5,289 nt of DNA, from contig SXQR01000188.1 in the NCBI GenBank assembly GCA_005792865.1, forward strand, positions 1 to 5,289. The letters run 5' to 3'. The notes beneath the pieces are model-generated. The model worked only from the letters and a program-made list of their open reading frames with translations, was not told where the DNA came from and did not search any database. The translations under genes were made by a program, and so were the position numbers. Of the stretch, positions 1 through 5,289 are shown in pieces; positions within the stretch are counted from its first letter, which is position 1, and each line of letters begins with the position of its first letter. The stretch comes from Flavobacterium sp. (GTDB lineage Bacteria > Bacteroidota > Bacteroidia > Flavobacteriales > Flavobacteriaceae).

Positions 1-36
1 AAGGCACAGTTGCAGGCCATGAAGGAAGCGCTGTAA
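1..36 (+). CDS. 3' end of an upstream gene (unidentified; MerR-type regulator possible from context only)
   Basis: The first 36 bases read as an open frame ending KAQLQAMKEAL followed by TAA at 34-36. The codons (GCG, CTG, GCC, AAG) match the style of the genes downstream, and no other frame continues as a gene, so this is probably the real C-terminus of a protein that begins outside the window. The 11 residues look like the end of an amphipathic helix. They are too few to identify a family. In flavobacteria a MerR-family transcriptional regulator often lies just upstream of lemA and its C-terminal helix could end like this, but that rests on recalled gene order and not on sequence. The 184-base spacer before lemA argues against tight coupling with the next gene. 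Confidence 0.55.
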   Translation, partial: KAQLQAMKEAL

Positions 37-39
37 TGG

Positions 40-67
40 CTTTCAGTTTTCAGCGGTCAGATGCCAG
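40..67. repeat. Four degenerate 7-base units ending in CAG
   Basis: Four consecutive heptamers share the ending CAG: CTTTCAG, TTTTCAG, CGGTCAG and ATGCCAG. They start four bases after the upstream stop codon. The spacing is exact while the other four bases drift, as in an old or slippage-derived micro-repeat. Short CAG-ended periodic tracts of this kind are familiar in flavobacterial intergenic DNA, though I cannot cite a defined family. No function can be assigned from the sequence. Confidence 0.5.
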
Positions 68-81
68 TAGGTTGCTCATCG

Positions 82-133
82 AACATTCAACATTATTCCA
101 CTTGACTTTGCCCTTACGACTTTATGACTTTTG
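82..133. repeat. Degenerate AACATT (7-base) and GACTTT (8-base) periodic units
   Basis: AACATT occurs at 82-87 and again at 89-94, a 7-base period. It is followed by three copies of GACTTT at 104-109, 118-123 and 126-131; the last two are spaced exactly 8 bases (GACTTTAT, GACTTTTG). This is the second of three periodic patches in the same spacer. It could be slippage-derived filler or contain regulatory sites; the sequence does not decide. Confidence 0.45.
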
Positions 134-178
134 ATTAACTTGCAGCTTCGTTTGACATTTGAAATGCGTCATTTTTCA

Positions 179-218
179 AACTTTATAACTTTACAACTAA
201 TTAACCAACCAACTTACA
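179..218. repeat. Five consecutive 8-base units beginning with AAC, abutting the lemA start
   Basis: The trinucleotide AAC recurs at exactly 179, 187, 195, 203 and 211, giving the units AACTTTAT, AACTTTAC, AACTAATT, AACCAACC and AACTTACA. The run ends two bases before the lemA ATG, so it would form most of the 5' leader of the transcript. The tract is almost free of G, so the leader should be poorly structured. That would suit translation initiation in Bacteroidota, which rarely use Shine-Dalgarno pairing and favour A-rich, unstructured leaders. The repeat is seen directly; the translational role is inference. Confidence 0.55.
186..193 (+). promoter_or_regulatory. Candidate -7 box for the lemA operon
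   Basis: TAACTTTA matches the Bacteroidota -7 consensus TAnnTTTG at all fixed positions but the last. Its distance to the ATG would give a leader of roughly 20 bases. The nearest upstream TTG (159-161), a possible -33 element, is 24 bases away, slightly beyond the usual spacing. The box is also part of the 8-base periodic repeat, so the match could be chance. Treat it as a weak candidate. Confidence 0.25.
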
Positions 219-220
219 AA

Positions 221-808
221 ATGAGAAAATTCCTTCCCTGGATCATTATCGGCGGCATCGTCCTGATCCTTTTTATGTGGGCGAAAAGTGTCAACAACAC
301 GGCAGTCACGCTCAACCAGAACATCGAAGAGTCGTGGGGCAACGTGCAAACGGCCTATCAGCGCCGTAACGACCTGATCGGCAACCTTGTCAATACCGTA
401 AAGGGCGCGGCCGATTTTGAAAAATCGACACTGACGGCGGTCATCGAGGCACGGGCCAAAGCCACCCAGGTAACCGTTGACCCGGCAAACATTACCCCGG
501 AACAGTTGGCGGCATTCAACCAGGCGCAGAGCGGGGTTTCATCAAGCCTTTCCCGCCTGTTGGTGACGGTTGAACAATATCCCGACCTGAAAGCCAACCA
601 AAACTTCTTGAAGCTTCAGGACGAACTCGCCAGCACCGAGAACCAGATCCTGACGGCGCGCACGCGTTTCAATGAGGCCGTCAAACCGTACAACACGCAC
701 ATCAAGACCTTCCCGAATTCGATCTTTGCAGGGCTTTTTGGCTTTACCGAGAAGACGTACTTCAACGCTGTCGAGGGTGCAGACCGGCCGGTCGAGGTTA
801 AATTTTAG
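221..808 (+). CDS. lemA: LemA family protein
   Basis: This 195-residue protein is a typical full-length LemA: a short N-terminal tail, one hydrophobic helix at about residues 5-20, then a mostly helical, coiled-coil-rich domain. Family hallmarks are visible: W39-x-x-V42-x-x-x-Y46-x-R-R at residues 39-49, DLIGNLVNTVKG at 51-62, an EAR motif at 76-78, a Q/L-rich helix around 94-119 ending EQYPDLKAN at 118-126, and a second helix with the arginine/asparagine pattern near 133-158 (PYN at 156-158). The C-terminus FPNSIFAGLFGF (164-175) is also characteristic. LemA proteins are single-pass membrane proteins with a large soluble domain; their molecular function is not established. The start at 221 was chosen because the MRKFLPWIII start matches family length. 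An earlier in-frame TTG at 131 would add 30 residues encoded by AT-rich repeat spacer. The following gene begins 2 bases after the stop, implying an operon with the two TPM genes. Confidence 0.95.
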   Translation: MRKFLPWIIIGGIVLILFMWAKSVNNTAVTLNQNIEESWGNVQTAYQRRNDLIGNLVNTVKGAADFEKSTLTAVIEARAKATQVTVDPANITPEQLAAFNQAQSGVSSSLSRLLVTVEQYPDLKANQNFLKLQDELASTENQILTARTRFNEAVKPYNTHIKTFPNSIFAGLFGFTEKTYFNAVEGADRPVEVKF

Positions 809-810
809 CC

Positions 811-1248
811 GTGACGCCCGAAGCATTCCTTTCGCCCGCTGACGAACAGGAGGTCGTCAAGGCAATCCGTGCGGCCGAGTCGGCCACTTCCGGAGAGATA
901 CGCGTACACATCGAACGCAGGGTCCCCGGCGGCGATCCCGTAATGCGTGCCCAGGAACTTTTCATCGAACTCGGAATGGGTGCGACCGCGCTCCGCAACG
1001 GCGTCCTGATTTATGTTGCGGCCGAGGACCACAAATTTGCGATCTGCGGCGACAAGGGCATCGACGATGTGGTGGAAGATGACTTTTGGGACTGCACCAA
1101 GGATGCGATGCAGGCCGAATTCAGGCGCGGAAACTTCAAGCAAGGACTGATCGACGGCATTTCGCGCGCCGGTGAAAGGTTGCGGCACTATTTTCCGGGC
1201 ACCCACGATGACACCAACGAACTTCCTAACGAAATCTCAAATGGTTAG
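811..1248 (+). CDS. Short TPM-domain protein without signal peptide
   Basis: This 145-residue protein is essentially one TPM domain (named after TLP18.3, Psb32 and MOLO-1). Recognisable elements in order are: a helical start with SPADEQEVVKAI (8-19); the strand SGEIRVHIE (27-35); the core strand RNGVLIYVA (62-70) followed by HKFAICGDKGID (74-85); and the C-terminal helix region FRRGNFKQGLIDGISRAGERL (104-124). There is no signal peptide or membrane segment, so it is predicted to be cytoplasmic or tethered through partners, unlike the TPM protein encoded next. The GTG at 811 is the likely start: it follows the lemA stop by two bases and gives the usual N-terminus. No in-frame ATG lies nearby; the first methionine codon is residue 45, inside the domain. 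The gene overlaps its downstream neighbour by 8 bases, suggesting translational coupling. Phosphatase activity is reported for the plant TPM protein TLP18.3; whether this member has it is unknown. Confidence 0.92.
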   Translation: MTPEAFLSPADEQEVVKAIRAAESATSGEIRVHIERRVPGGDPVMRAQELFIELGMGATALRNGVLIYVAAEDHKFAICGDKGIDDVVEDDFWDCTKDAMQAEFRRGNFKQGLIDGISRAGERLRHYFPGTHDDTNELPNEISNG

Positions 1249-2041
1249 ACCTGCCATCCTGGCTTTGCTCCTGCTGGTTTGTGCGACGACATCGGCACAA
1301 TTTGACATTCCGGCAAAACCGTCGTTGCAAACCAGTGTGTACGATTACGCCGATATGCTCACTCCGGACGAGGAAAAAACCCTTGAAGAAAAACTCATCC
1401 GGTACTCCGACTCCACGTCGACACAAATTGTCGTGGCAACCATCGAAACGCTCAAGGGCGAGGACATTGGCATCCTGGCGCCGAAATGGGGTCAGGAATG
1501 GGGCGTTGGGCAGGCCAAGGAAGACAACGGCGTCTTCATCCTGCTTGCCGAGACCGAACGGAAAATCTGGATCGCGCCGGGATACGGTGTCGAAGACCGC
1601 CTTTCCGCAGGCATCACCGGCGAGCTGACCCGCGAGGTCATCATCCCGGAATTCAAGTCCGGAAGCTATTACCGCGGGCTCGACAAAGGGGCCGACGCTA
1701 TTTTTGACGTGCTCAAGGGCAAATACAAGGGCACGCGCAAGGAGGCCAAAAAAGAGCGCGGTTTTCCAATTGCGGCCTTTATCGCCATAGCGCTGGTGAT
1801 CCTGTTCCTGATCTCACGTGGCCGTCGTGGCGGAGGCAACAGCGGCAATCGCGGCGGTGGAATCGACCTGGCCGACATCATCATCCTGAGCAGCCTTGGC
1901 CGTTCGGGTGGCGGCGGAGGATTCTTTGGCGGAGGCAGCGGCGGCGGCGGTTTTGGCGGCGGTGGTTTTGGCGGCGGTGGTTTTGGCGGCGGATTTGGTG
2001 GCGGCGGTTTCAGCGGCGGCGGCGCCGGAGGAAGCTGGTAA
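1241..2041 (+). CDS. Secreted, membrane-anchored TPM-domain protein with glycine-rich tail (YgcG-like)
   Basis: The 266-residue product has four parts. Residues 1-19 are a signal peptide (MVRPAILALLLLVCATTSA, likely cut before QFD). Residues about 30-160 are a TPM domain: VYDYADMLTPDEE (33-45), TQIVVATIE (61-69), GQEWGVGQ (84-91), DNGVFILLA (95-103), IWIAPGYGVED (109-119) and the FKSGSYYRGLDKGADAI region (138-154). Residues about 175-192 are one transmembrane helix (FPIAAFIAIALVILFLIS). Residues 193-266 are a glycine-rich tail ending FSGGGAGGSW, a terminus conserved in this family. The TPM domain should lie outside the inner membrane. The ATG at 1241 was chosen because it gives the signal peptide at the N-terminus; it sits inside the end of the preceding gene (ATGGTTAG overlap). 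Further upstream in-frame starts would add residues in front of the signal peptide. TPM proteins of this layout sit beside LemA in many bacteria; their role is unresolved. Confidence 0.94.
   Translation: MVRPAILALLLLVCATTSAQFDIPAKPSLQTSVYDYADMLTPDEEKTLEEKLIRYSDSTSTQIVVATIETLKGEDIGILAPKWGQEWGVGQAKEDNGVFILLAETERKIWIAPGYGVEDRLSAGITGELTREVIIPEFKSGSYYRGLDKGADAIFDVLKGKYKGTRKEAKKERGFPIAAFIAIALVILFLISRGRRGGGNSGNRGGGIDLADIIILSSLGRSGGGGGFFGGGSGGGGFGGGGFGGGGFGGGFGGGGFSGGGAGGSW
1940..2011 (+). repeat. 15-base tandem repeat encoding GGGGF
   Basis: Within the glycine-rich tail, units of four glycine codons plus one phenylalanine codon repeat about five times (residues 234-257). The unit GGCGGCGGTGGTTTT is perfect at 1955-1969 and 1970-1984, and the unit at 1940-1954 differs by one base. 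The last two are diverged, and the fourth lacks one glycine codon (GGGF). Because the period is a multiple of three, slippage would change tail length without breaking the frame. Confidence 0.85.
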
Positions 2042-2054
2042 TTACCTCCCTTCC
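2030..2054. other. Palindrome spanning two abutting convergent stop codons; possible weak bidirectional hairpin
   Basis: GGTAATTACC at 2037-2046 is a perfect 10-base palindrome. It contains the TAA of the + strand TPM gene (2039-2041) and the complement of the TAA of the - strand barrel gene (2042-2044), with no base between them. An outer stem GGAAG (2030-2034) / CTTCC (2050-2054) could extend it across a small internal loop. There is no T-run on either side, so it does not look like a standard intrinsic terminator. Any terminator role is inference. Confidence 0.35.
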
Positions 2055-4825
2055 GGTTTGCCCGCGAACTTGTCCAGCTTGAAGGTCAGTGAAAACATCA
2101 GGTAGCGTTTCAGGACGTCGTTCTGCTCATCGCGCACCGAGGTTGACGTGATCGAACGCGTCGCATTCTGGTTTTGGTCCAATACATCATATACCTTTAC
2201 CTTGGCCAGCAATTTGTCGCCGAGGAAATTATAGCCAAGGCTGATATTCCACAAAAAGAAATCCTTCCTGAAACCGCCCGCGATATTGGAATTGTAGGTA
2301 TAGGTGAAGTCGTTTCCGAACACAACATGCTTTGGCCAGTAGGAAGTCAGCATCAGGTTGGCGCGGTGTCGCAGGTTGCTGATTTTGTCCACGACGTAGT
2401 TTTCATACCGGGTTGAATTCGAGGTAAGGGCATACGACGGATTGACCGAGAACAATTCGCCGTAATCGTAGGTGAACGAGGCCTGCGGCGTGATCCGGAG
2501 CGATTTCGCGCTGTACGGCAACCCATTGGTAAAACCCTTGTTGCCGTCATATCCCCCGTTGATGCCAAACGAATACTTAAAGGAATGGGCCTCGATCTTC
2601 TTTGACTTGTTCCATGAAAAGCCCCACCAGCTGTTGAACACCCCGTCCACATTGACATAGGTCGTGTTGCGTTCGCCGGTATCGGCATAGGTGGTAAGCG
2701 AAACCGTCACGCGGTCTGAAATGCCTCCGCCACCGTAAAAATTGTAACCTGACTTCGAGGAATGGTCATAATCGCGGAAATTCCCATAGAAGGAATGCCT
2801 TTGCGAAGCGTCGAGATCCGGGTTTCCGGTAATCGTGTGAAGCGGATCGGACAGATCCACAATGGGCAGCAGCTGGGTCAGCCAAGGCATATTGACCCTG
2901 AACGAATAATTGAAGTACAGCGATTTTTGCGGCGAGAAGCGGTAGTTGAGATTGGTTGAAAGTTCGGGCGCGATAAAATTCCGGCTGACTGCTGCGCGCT
3001 CGCCCAGATAAAGCGCATGAGCTTCGTAATCGATGAACTCGGCGCCACCGGAAAGCCCGAAATTGTATTTCTTTCTGTTGATGGCAAAACGTGCAAACGG
3101 CGTGCTTCGGTGCTCAATGTAATCCTGCCTGTTGGTGAGCAGCGCGTTAACCGATGTAAAACCGCCCGTATCGACATTGAAATCAAAGACATCGCGCGAA
3201 TTGGCCGTTTCGCTGATCCTGCGCCTCGCCCCGATAGTAAGGCTCACCGAATCGACGATGGGCTCCGTGTATTCAACCGACATCGTAAGGCTGCTGGTTT
3301 CTTCGGCGTGGTCAAAGCGCTGGTTGCGCAGGTCGATGCGCTCCTGGTCGGTTGTGCCATCGCCGTCCAGGTCATCGTAAAAATTAAAGGTACTGTTGTA
3401 AAACCGCTCGCGTCCGCTGTCCCGCAACTCACCATCAACATCGGCCGAAATCGCCCTGCCCTTCTTTGGCAGCGACTTGGTAAAATTGAGCTCATAATTG
3501 AAATTCTGGGTGACGAATTCCTGACTGGTTCCGGTTGCGACCTCATTGGTCAGCCTCTCGTCCTGGTCCCGTGTCTCGCTGGAATAGGAGTCCTGGTTAC
3601 GCGTAAGGGTGCGGGAAAATTTTGGCTCAAAATAGAGCGTGGCCGTCGAATCGATCTTGTATTCGGCGCGGAAACCCGCATTGTGCGCAAACCGATCGTT
3701 CTCAAACCGCGCCCGGGACCGCGTGTTAAAGCTTCCCTGCGGCAGGAATGTGGTAAGGTCTGTCCTGTTGTTGTTGCGCGTATGCGTCTCGACGTAGAAA
3801 TAATTGAGGGTGGTTTCAAAACCCTTGAACCATTCATCGGCATAGTTGCCTCCCCCGAGATGCGTCTGCGTGATTCCCGTCTCCGACCCGAAATAGGTAT
3901 TGTTGATCGCGAAAGCGCCGTTGTCCATCATGTAGAACGACGAATTTCGCCCGCCGCCCATCGCGTCGAAAACCTCGTTCATGGAGAATCCGCTTGCGTT
4001 GATGTTATTGGACGATGCGAGGACGCTGATCTTGCGCTTGCCCTCAAAATAATTGGCGAGCAAACTGCTCTCGTACCGCTTGTCTGAACCTGCGCCTGCC
4101 GTCGCCTTGCCAAAAAAACCCTTGTTCTTCTTTTCGTCGATGGTGAGGTTGATGCTGGCCTCGTCCGAACTGGCCGCTTGCTTGGTGAGTTCCTCCTTCT
4201 TGGTCTTGAGGTCGGTGATCTGGACCTTGTTGATGAGTTCGGCGGGAAGGTTCTGGAGCGCGATCTTGCCGTTCTCGTCAAAAAACGGCTTTCCGTTGAC
4301 CAGGATCTGCTTGACCTCCTTGCCGTTGACCGTTATCTTGCCGTCGGCATCGATCTCCACACCCGGCAACTGCTTGACCAGCGCCTCGACGTTGGCATCC
4401 GGCCTCATCCTGAAAGACGATGCATTGAATTCGAGCGTATCGTTCTTGATTCGAACGGGAGGGATTTCAGATTTCACGACCACTTCCCCCAGCATGTTGG
4501 GCGCTTCGGTGAGCGCGACGGTGCCAAAATCACGCGAAGCCGTAAAAGTGTCCGATGCGATCTTCCTGGTCTCGAAACCCATGAACGAAAATTTCAGCAC
4601 CGCGGGTTTCTCAAGTTTGCGCGTTTTTATGGAAAATACACCGTTTTTATCGGTGAGCGTATAATCCACCATGGCCGAATCCTGCACGGTTTCAAGGTAA
4701 ACCGTTGCCGACTCGAGCGGAAGGGCCGTAATGGAATCGGTGACGCGGCCGGAAAGGGTGATTTGTTGTGCCGAGGCCGAAAAAAAGCCACAAAGGCATA
4801 GCAGTAAAAGAAAATAACGGGTCAT
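2042..4825 (-). CDS. Outer-membrane beta-barrel protein with carboxypeptidase-regulatory-like N-terminal domain (TonB-dependent receptor-like)
   Basis: The 927-residue product begins with a signal peptide (residues 1-19, MTRYFLLLL...SASA, then QQ). Next is a CarboxypepD_reg-like beta-sandwich at about 22-106, with the hallmarks LSGRVTDS (24-31), TLTDKNGVFSI (56-66) and LKFSFMGFE (77-85). A plug-like domain follows at about 110-232, including GEVVVKSE (113-120), LVKQLPGVEIDADGKITVNG (149-168), VNGKPFF (176-182) and LPAELINKVQITD (193-205). The rest, from GFFGK (236-240), is a long run of alternating polar/aromatic strands typical of an outer-membrane barrel of the OMP_b-brl_3 type, ending KRYLMFSLTFKLDKF plus a short hydrophilic tail. 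Length is usual for the family. Such proteins sit in the outer membrane and some import substrates with TonB; the substrate here cannot be predicted, and no SusD-like partner gene is in the window. The start at 4825 was chosen for its signal peptide; an in-frame extension to 5029 would run through the terminator and the neighbouring gene. An acidic DxDxDGxxxD motif lies at 485-493. Confidence 0.93.
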   Translation of the reverse strand: MTRYFLLLLCLCGFFSASAQQITLSGRVTDSITALPLESATVYLETVQDSAMVDYTLTDKNGVFSIKTRKLEKPAVLKFSFMGFETRKIASDTFTASRDFGTVALTEAPNMLGEVVVKSEIPPVRIKNDTLEFNASSFRMRPDANVEALVKQLPGVEIDADGKITVNGKEVKQILVNGKPFFDENGKIALQNLPAELINKVQITDLKTKKEELTKQAASSDEASINLTIDEKKNKGFFGKATAGAGSDKRYESSLLANYFEGKRKISVLASSNNINASGFSMNEVFDAMGGGRNSSFYMMDNGAFAINNTYFGSETGITQTHLGGGNYADEWFKGFETTLNYFYVETHTRNNNRTDLTTFLPQGSFNTRSRARFENDRFAHNAGFRAEYKIDSTATLYFEPKFSRTLTRNQDSYSSETRDQDERLTNEVATGTSQEFVTQNFNYELNFTKSLPKKGRAISADVDGELRDSGRERFYNSTFNFYDDLDGDGTTDQERIDLRNQRFDHAEETSSLTMSVEYTEPIVDSVSLTIGARRRISETANSRDVFDFNVDTGGFTSVNALLTNRQDYIEHRSTPFARFAINRKKYNFGLSGGAEFIDYEAHALYLGERAAVSRNFIAPELSTNLNYRFSPQKSLYFNYSFRVNMPWLTQLLPIVDLSDPLHTITGNPDLDASQRHSFYGNFRDYDHSSKSGYNFYGGGGISDRVTVSLTTYADTGERNTTYVNVDGVFNSWWGFSWNKSKKIEAHSFKYSFGINGGYDGNKGFTNGLPYSAKSLRITPQASFTYDYGELFSVNPSYALTSNSTRYENYVVDKISNLRHRANLMLTSYWPKHVVFGNDFTYTYNSNIAGGFRKDFFLWNISLGYNFLGDKLLAKVKVYDVLDQNQNATRSITSTSVRDEQNDVLKRYLMFSLTFKLDKFAGKPEGR

Positions 4826-4846
4826 GGAGCCGGGTTTTGGGCCCGA

Positions 4847-4854
4847 CGAAAGTA
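4847..4854 (-). promoter_or_regulatory. Candidate -7 box for the barrel gene
   Basis: On the - strand, TACTTTCG fits the Bacteroidota -7 consensus TAnnTTTG with one mismatch, 21 bases before the ATG. It lies downstream of the terminator of the preceding gene, where a promoter for an independently transcribed gene would be expected. A clear TTG at the usual -33 distance is missing: the only TTG is at the end of the terminator T-run, 11 bases from the box. The leader between box and ATG can form a small CGGG/CCCG hairpin with a 7-base loop. Confidence is moderate at best. Confidence 0.4.
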
Positions 4855-4866
4855 CGCATTTAGCAC

Positions 4867-4898
4867 AAAAAAAAGCGCCGCGGCATGAACCACGGCGC
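4867..4898 (-). terminator. Intrinsic (Rho-independent) terminator of the T9SS cargo gene
   Basis: Read on the - strand, GCGCCGTGG (4898-4890) pairs with CCGCGGCGC (4883-4875) as a 9-base stem with one G-U pair, around the 6-base loop TTCATG. Eight T residues (4874-4867) follow immediately. This is a textbook intrinsic terminator placed 36 bases after the stop codon of the upstream - strand gene. It separates that gene from the barrel gene. Confidence 0.92.
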
Positions 4899-4934
4899 CG
4901 CCCCTTATGGCGAGGGCTACTAATCAAATGGATA

Positions 4935-5289
4935 TTAAGGTATTGTGATCTTGACCGATCCCGCATTTTCGCCCAGGATCCTTGCAATGTAAGTGCCATG
5001 TACGAGCGCCGAGACATTGATCTGCGCATCGCCTCTTTGATTCAGTATCCATTTTCCCGCAAGCCTGCCCGAGAGATCGTATATCTCAACAGCATCTATT
5101 GATCCTGCATTCCGGATGTTAAGCCATTGCGAATCCACGTAAGCTGCGAGCGCCGTTTGATAAGCCGGCCTGCTTTCACCAGCTTGCTCAAACCTTATTG
5201 AAAAACGGTCGGAATAGACGCCCGGCAACAGGTAAACCGACGCCTCCCCCGCTTTCAGGTCATAGGATTGGCCGCTTTGGTAATCATGC
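4935..5289 (-). CDS. C-terminal part of a T9SS-exported surface/secreted protein (type A sorting domain), 5' end outside window
   Basis: The frame is open to the right edge and ends at TAA (4937-4935), giving 117 visible C-terminal residues. The visible N-terminal part, HDYQSGQSYDLKAG then GVYSDRFSIRFEQ, resembles the final module often preceding the sorting signal in Bacteroidota secreted proteins, where an aromatic-rich segment ends in G-x-Y-x-DRF-x-x-x-F. The last 65 or so residues form a type IX secretion C-terminal domain (type A, Por-secretion-tail type): WLNIRNAG, then VEIYDLSGRLAGKW, INVSALVHGTYIARIL and the final SVKITIP. This domain directs a protein carrying a Sec signal peptide through the T9SS outer-membrane machinery and is normally cleaved. 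The function of the mature protein cannot be known from this fragment. A TTG at 5228 could be read as a start, but the coding pattern clearly continues upstream, so the gene is truncated by the window edge and not short. Confidence 0.9.
   Translation of the reverse strand, partial: HDYQSGQSYDLKAGEASVYLLPGVYSDRFSIRFEQAGESRPAYQTALAAYVDSQWLNIRNAGSIDAVEIYDLSGRLAGKWILNQRGDAQINVSALVHGTYIARILGENAGSVKITIP

Noticed and set aside
179..218. Possible CRISPR-like array because of regular spacing
   Set aside because: The period is only 8 bases with no separate repeat and spacer parts, and no cas genes are present.
131..220. N-terminal extension of LemA from a TTG codon at 131
   Set aside because: The extra 30 residues are translated from AT-rich periodic spacer, would place sequence before the membrane helix that LemA proteins lack, and the ATG at 221 gives the normal length.
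805..1206. 133-residue - strand open frame opposite the short TPM gene
   Set aside because: The + strand TPM domain is clear and fits the operon; the antisense frame has no family features.
2042..2160. Possible frameshift or truncated end of the barrel protein because it does not end in an aromatic residue
   Set aside because: The final strand pattern (YLMFSLTFKLDKF) is intact and short hydrophilic tails after it are common in this family, so the end looks natural.
3017..4087. 356-residue open frame on the + strand
   Set aside because: It lies wholly antisense to the barrel gene, whose protein is convincing along its full length. The predicted peptide shows no domain or sensible composition; it is a shadow of codon bias in a GC-rich gene.
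4053..4801. Two overlapping + strand open frames of about 200 residues
   Set aside because: Both are antisense to the signal peptide, regulatory-like domain and plug region of the barrel gene and have no recognisable features.
4826..5029. 68-residue N-terminal extension of the barrel protein
   Set aside because: It would run through a strong intrinsic terminator and the end of the T9SS gene, and would bury the signal peptide inside the protein.

Overview
The window looks like chromosomal DNA of a member of the Bacteroidota, probably a flavobacterium-like organism. Four things suggest this: a C-terminal type IX secretion (T9SS) sorting domain on one protein; a large outer-membrane beta-barrel protein with a carboxypeptidase-regulatory-like N-terminal domain; the LemA / short TPM / secreted TPM gene trio common in that phylum; and start sites without Shine-Dalgarno sequences, preceded by AT-rich spacers with TAnnTTTG-like boxes. 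The coding DNA is fairly GC-rich (by eye just over half) while the spacer before lemA is clearly AT-rich. No tRNA, rRNA, CRISPR array, insertion sequence or riboswitch was seen.

Layout. On the + strand, 1-36 is the last 11 codons of an upstream gene. A 184-base spacer (37-220) follows, built largely of degenerate 7- and 8-base periodic repeats. Then come three tightly packed genes: lemA (221-808), a short TPM-domain gene starting with GTG two bases later (811-1248), and a second TPM gene (1241-2041) that overlaps it by 8 bases and encodes a signal peptide, a TPM domain, one membrane helix and a glycine-rich tail. On the - strand, a 927-residue outer-membrane beta-barrel gene (4825 down to 2042) converges on the TPM genes with no bases between the two stop codons. 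Upstream of it on the same strand is the 3' end of a T9SS-exported protein gene (4935 to the right edge), closed by a strong intrinsic terminator (4867-4898). The 109-base gap between the two - strand genes holds that terminator and a candidate promoter for the barrel gene.

How the genes fit together. LemA and the two TPM proteins are very likely one operon and one envelope-associated module: a membrane-anchored coiled-coil protein, a leaderless TPM protein, and an exported, membrane-anchored TPM protein. Their biochemical role is poorly defined. The barrel protein and the T9SS cargo are separate envelope or surface genes, probably transcribed independently. I see no clearly novel system. The points most worth a second look are the leaderless/secreted TPM pair, the periodic spacer before lemA, the stop-to-stop convergence inside a palindrome, and an acidic calcium-loop-like motif inside the barrel protein.
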